Source: an uncultured Oscillospiraceae bacterium
GTDB taxonomy: Bacteria; Bacillota; Clostridia; Oscillospirales; Acutalibacteraceae
Direction: 5' to 3'
NCBI GenBank assembly: GCA_900549675.1
Contig: URPG01000002.1
Location: 1-27,561 of the forward strand
DNA length: 27,561 nucleotides
A program made the translations under genes and the position numbers. Of the stretch, positions 25,205-27,561 are shown piece by piece. Every line of letters starts with the position of its first letter. Position 1 is the first letter of the stretch. The notes under the pieces were generated by a model that was given only the letters and a program-made list of their open reading frames with translations, was not told the origin of the DNA and did not search any database.

Positions 25205-25612
25205 TTATTTGGTACGGCAATGCTTGCAATAGCCGTATATCTCAAAATTATGCTCTGTGACTTCAAAATTTTCTTGTTCCTCCCGAAAAATCTCTCGCAA
25301 AGGCAAATGATGTATGGATATCATTTTATGGCACTTTAAACAGACTGCATAACAGCAGTGGGAGGGCTGATTTAGTTTATAAAAGGTGCCCTCTGAGCCC
25401 GGAATTAAAAAACGGGAAATCATCCCCTGTTCTTCCATTGAACCCAATGCACGATACACAGTGGAAATCCATATTGTTTTTCCGTCATTTTCCATGATTT
25501 GATAAATCTCTGACGCGCTCATGGGTTGGCTGCTTTTTTCCAATATAGTTAAAACTTCCTGCCTGAATTTCGTTTTTTTAAATCCTTTTGGCCAATCTAT
25601 GTCTTGTACCAT
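25205..25612 (-). CDS. Fur-family repressor, probably Zur-type
   Basis: This 135-aa protein has a winged helix in residues 10-80 (TKFRQEVLTILEKSSQPMSA then IYQIME and STVYRALGSMEEQG) and a dimerisation domain with two CxxC pairs (CLKC, CKHC) for the structural zinc. HCCYAV, HH and EVTEHNFEIYG carry the usual regulatory metal ligands. It could be Fur, PerR or Zur. The operon with COG0523 and permease genes favours Zur. A dyad just past its -10 suggests self-repression. Confidence 0.88.
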   Translation of the reverse strand: MVQDIDWPKGFKKTKFRQEVLTILEKSSQPMSASEIYQIMENDGKTIWISTVYRALGSMEEQGMISRFLIPGSEGTFYKLNQPSHCCYAVCLKCHKMISIHHLPLREIFREEQENFEVTEHNFEIYGYCKHCRTK

Positions 25613-25649
25613 CTATAGTTCCTCTTTGCCTAATCAATCTGTTTTCTAT

Positions 25650-25702
25650 ATGCGTTTGATTCGCATTTAAAACATTGTAACTCTTTGTAACCATTTTGTC
25701 AA
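25650..25702 (-). promoter_or_regulatory. Promoter and putative Zur-type operator of the metal operon
   Basis: TTGACA (25702-25697, minus), 17 bases and TACAAT (25679-25674) form a strong promoter. ATGCG (25650-25654) and CGCAT (25662-25666) are inverted arms around TTTGATT, about 8 bp past the -10, where a repressor would block initiation. The layout (AAATGCGAATCAAACGCATA on the minus strand) is Zur/Fur-like but not a textbook box. Confidence 0.7.
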
Positions 25703-25726
25703 CGCAATTTCTATAGAGATAAAAAA

Positions 25727-25754
25727 ATACTGTCAGCAAAATTGCTGACAGTAT
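25727..25754. terminator. Terminator after the carboxyltransferase gene
   Basis: The perfect 13-bp arms ATACTGTCAGCAA (25727-25739) and TTGCTGACAGTAT (25742-25754) are followed on the minus strand by U6 and on the plus strand by CATTTTTA. It ends the carboxyltransferase transcript before the Zur-type promoter. Confidence 0.93.
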
Positions 25755-25788
25755 CATTTTTATCATAACTTAAAATTAGAACCTATAT

Positions 25789-27273
25789 TTAGAAGTTTCC
25801 GCCTGTTAAGTCTTCTACAATCAGAGTTCTCACTGTATTGGTATTCACAGCGGGAGCGGCAGTAGGAGCTGTCTGTTCCACTTTGGGAGCTTCTGCGGTC
25901 TTTACGGTTTCAGCAACTTTTGGCTGAGCCGCTTCACCTCCGGCATTTCTCCACTTGATGAACTTTTCGGCAACCTGCGGAAATAAAGCATAGCTAAGCA
26001 CATCTTCTTCACTCTTGGCAAAGTCTTTGCTTTCTTCACGATAATGCTCCATCTCCGGCTTTAGCAAATCAGCCGGACGGCAGGTGATAACCTCTTCATT
26101 TCCAATGGCTTTTTTACGAACTTCTTCGTTTACTTGGCCGGGAAGCTGACCATATTCGCCTTTTAAAAGACCCTTAGATTCTTTTGTGACCATCTTATAG
26201 CGCTCACCAGCCAAAATATTGAAAACAGCCTGTGAACCAACAATTTGACTGGTCGGCGTGACCAACGGAGGATAACCGAAATCTTCTCTCACACGGGGGA
26301 TTTCAGCCAACACCTCATAATATTTATCTTCTGCGTTCGCTTGTTTCAATTGTGAAATCAAGTTAGAAAGCATTCCGCCGGGTACCTGATACAACAAAGT
26401 ATTGGTATCCACCTTTAGAACCTTGGGGTCTACGTCAAGCTTATCCGCCACTTTGCGGAAATGGGCGGCTGCCTCGCTCAAAAGAGCTAAGTCAAAACCG
26501 GTATCACGGCTTGTGCCCTGCAAGGTAGCAACCAATGATTCCGTTGCCGGCTGTGCTGTACCGTTCGACAGCGGTGACAAAGCGCAGTCCACAATATCTA
26601 CACCGGCCTGTATCGCCATAAGGTTGGTCATGTCGCCGGTTCCGGTTGTGTTATGTGTATGCAGATGAATCGGCACACTTACATTTTCTTTCAGCTTTTT
26701 CACCAGTGAATAAGCGTCATAGGGCAGCAACAGGTTTGCCATATCTTTGATACAGATAGAATCTGCACCCATTTTTTCAAGCTTCATGGCAAGCTTTACA
26801 AAATAATCTTCACTGTGAACTGGGCTCTTGGTATAGCTAATGGCAGATTCACAGTGACCGCCGTATTCTTTTACGAATTTCATAGCGGCTTCCATATTTC
26901 TTGTATCATTCAATGCGTCAAACACACGCACAACATCAATGCCGTTCTCAATTGATTTTTTGCAGAACTGCTCTACAACATCATCTGCATAATGCTTATA
27001 GCCTAAAATATTTTGACCACGTAAAAGCATTTGCAATTTTGTGTTCGGCAAAGCTTTTTTAAGGGTTCTGAGTCTTTCCCATGGATCTTCATTTAAAAAG
27101 CGCATGCAAACATCAAATGTAGCACCGCCCCAACATTCTAATGACCAATATCCGACTTTATCTAAAATCTCACAAGCCGGGAGCATATCTTCCAGACGCA
27201 TACGGGTAGCCGCCTGTGACTGGTGAGCGTCACGCAGAATGGTATCCATGATTTTTACAGGATTATTTGCCAT
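25789..27273 (-). CDS. Biotin-dependent carboxyltransferase subunit (OadA/PycB-like)
   Basis: This 494-aa protein moves CO2 between a keto acid (pyruvate/oxaloacetate) and carboxybiotin. DRE-TIM-like barrel motifs are DTILRDAHQS (10-19), LLRGQNILGY, RVFDALND, IKDMANLLLP (Lys176 being the likely catalytic carbamylated Lys) and HLHTHNTTG (203-211). The conserved C-terminal carboxyltransferase part follows, then an Ala/Pro/Val-rich tail (about 450-480) ending VEDLTGGNF. No biotin domain is fused; it is encoded by the preceding gene. The start at 27273 has GGAGGAG before it, while an in-frame ATG 22 codons upstream gives an unlikely N terminus. Oxaloacetate decarboxylase, pyruvate carboxylase B and transcarboxylase 5S subunits are all possible. 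Confidence 0.9.
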   Translation of the reverse strand: MANNPVKIMDTILRDAHQSQAATRMRLEDMLPACEILDKVGYWSLECWGGATFDVCMRFLNEDPWERLRTLKKALPNTKLQMLLRGQNILGYKHYADDVVEQFCKKSIENGIDVVRVFDALNDTRNMEAAMKFVKEYGGHCESAISYTKSPVHSEDYFVKLAMKLEKMGADSICIKDMANLLLPYDAYSLVKKLKENVSVPIHLHTHNTTGTGDMTNLMAIQAGVDIVDCALSPLSNGTAQPATESLVATLQGTSRDTGFDLALLSEAAAHFRKVADKLDVDPKVLKVDTNTLLYQVPGGMLSNLISQLKQANAEDKYYEVLAEIPRVREDFGYPPLVTPTSQIVGSQAVFNILAGERYKMVTKESKGLLKGEYGQLPGQVNEEVRKKAIGNEEVITCRPADLLKPEMEHYREESKDFAKSEEDVLSYALFPQVAEKFIKWRNAGGEAAQPKVAETVKTAEAPKVEQTAPTAAPAVNTNTVRTLIVEDLTGGNF

Positions 27274-27323
27274 AACTTCTCTCCTCCATTTGCTTTTGTA
27301 TTCTGAGCTTGATTGCCAAAAAA

Positions 27324-27561
27324 TCAGGCAATTGTGCAAAGAAGGGTTCCGCTTTCAACAGTGGAGCCAGCTGTTACTGCAACAGACGTAACCACACCGT
27401 CTTTCGGTGCCATAATTTCATTTTCCATTTTCATGGCTTCTAAGATCATGAGAACATCGCCGGATTTTACGCTTTGTCCTGCTGTTACATTCACAGACAA
27501 AATGGTGCCGGGCATCGGAGAAGCGATTTTTTCGCCTTCACCTGACGATGCGGCAGGGGGC
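27324..27561 (-). CDS. Biotin carboxyl carrier protein, partial (N terminus off window)
   Basis: The frame is open to the right edge and reads PPAASSGEGEKIASPMPGTI, then a biotinyl domain with the EAMKMEN biotinylation motif (Lys is the attachment site) and ends LLCTIA. A Pro/Ala linker before the domain is typical of decarboxylase gamma/carrier subunits. It lies 50 bp before the carboxyltransferase gene on the same strand, so the two form one complex. The N-terminal portion and any sodium-pump subunits are outside the window. Confidence 0.93.
   Translation of the reverse strand, partial: PPAASSGEGEKIASPMPGTILSVNVTAGQSVKSGDVLMILEAMKMENEIMAPKDGVVTSVAVTAGSTVESGTLLCTIA

Overview
The window looks like ordinary chromosome of an anaerobic low-GC Bacillota, most likely of class Clostridia. 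The signs are AT-rich spacers, strong AGGAGG-type ribosome sites, TTGACA/TATAAT-type promoters, a Zur/COG0523/YcgR-YcgQ-like metal locus, a Clostridia-style arginine operon, and a carboxyltransferase subunit encoded separately from its biotin carrier. The species cannot be named from sequence alone. Almost everything is on the minus strand. Only the left-edge fragment, an AraC-type regulator and one small P-loop kinase are on the plus strand. I saw no tRNA, rRNA, CRISPR array, transposase or phage gene.

Layout from left to right: (1) 1-1360, the end of an alkyltransferase-like DNA-repair protein, an AraC/effector-binding regulator and a two-way terminator. (2) 1367-4243, a PMCA-type Ca2+ P-type ATPase with an apparent frameshift near its N terminus. 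It is preceded by a leader with a consensus promoter, a 12-bp-arm palindrome, two overlapping tiny ORFs and an attenuator-like hairpin. (3) 4559-5286, a ThuA-like protein, also with an apparent one-base frameshift. (4) 5376-10750, a phosphate locus read as 38-aa ORF, pstS, (terminator), pstC, pstA, pstB, phoU, OmpR/PhoP-type regulator. A 30-bp element matching at 23 positions precedes both pstS and pstC, and no PhoR kinase gene follows the regulator. (5) 10850-11524, a possibly structured leader and a small nucleotide-kinase-like protein. (6) 11722-20216, an arginine operon read as argG-argH-argC-argJ-(104-aa membrane protein)-argB-argD-argF, with an ARG box and promoter before argG. ArgD has Thr where the PLP-binding Lys should be. 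(7) 20361-21711, hflX. (8) 21811-25702, a putative zinc/metal homeostasis operon read as Fur/Zur-type repressor, His-rich COG0523 GTPase, a protein joining a degenerate COG0523 domain to a YcgR/YraQ-type permease, and a TIGR03943/YcgQ-like partner. (9) 25727-27561, a biotin-dependent carboxyltransferase subunit and its biotin carrier, cut by the right edge.

The points most worth following up are the GTPase-permease fusion inside the Zur-type operon, the leader-ORF/attenuator before the Ca2+ ATPase, the ArgD lacking its catalytic lysine, the uncharacterised membrane protein inside the arginine operon and the 38-aa protein before pstS. Two single-base frameshifts in A-runs within 1.3 kb mean that sequence accuracy should be checked before either gene is called dead.
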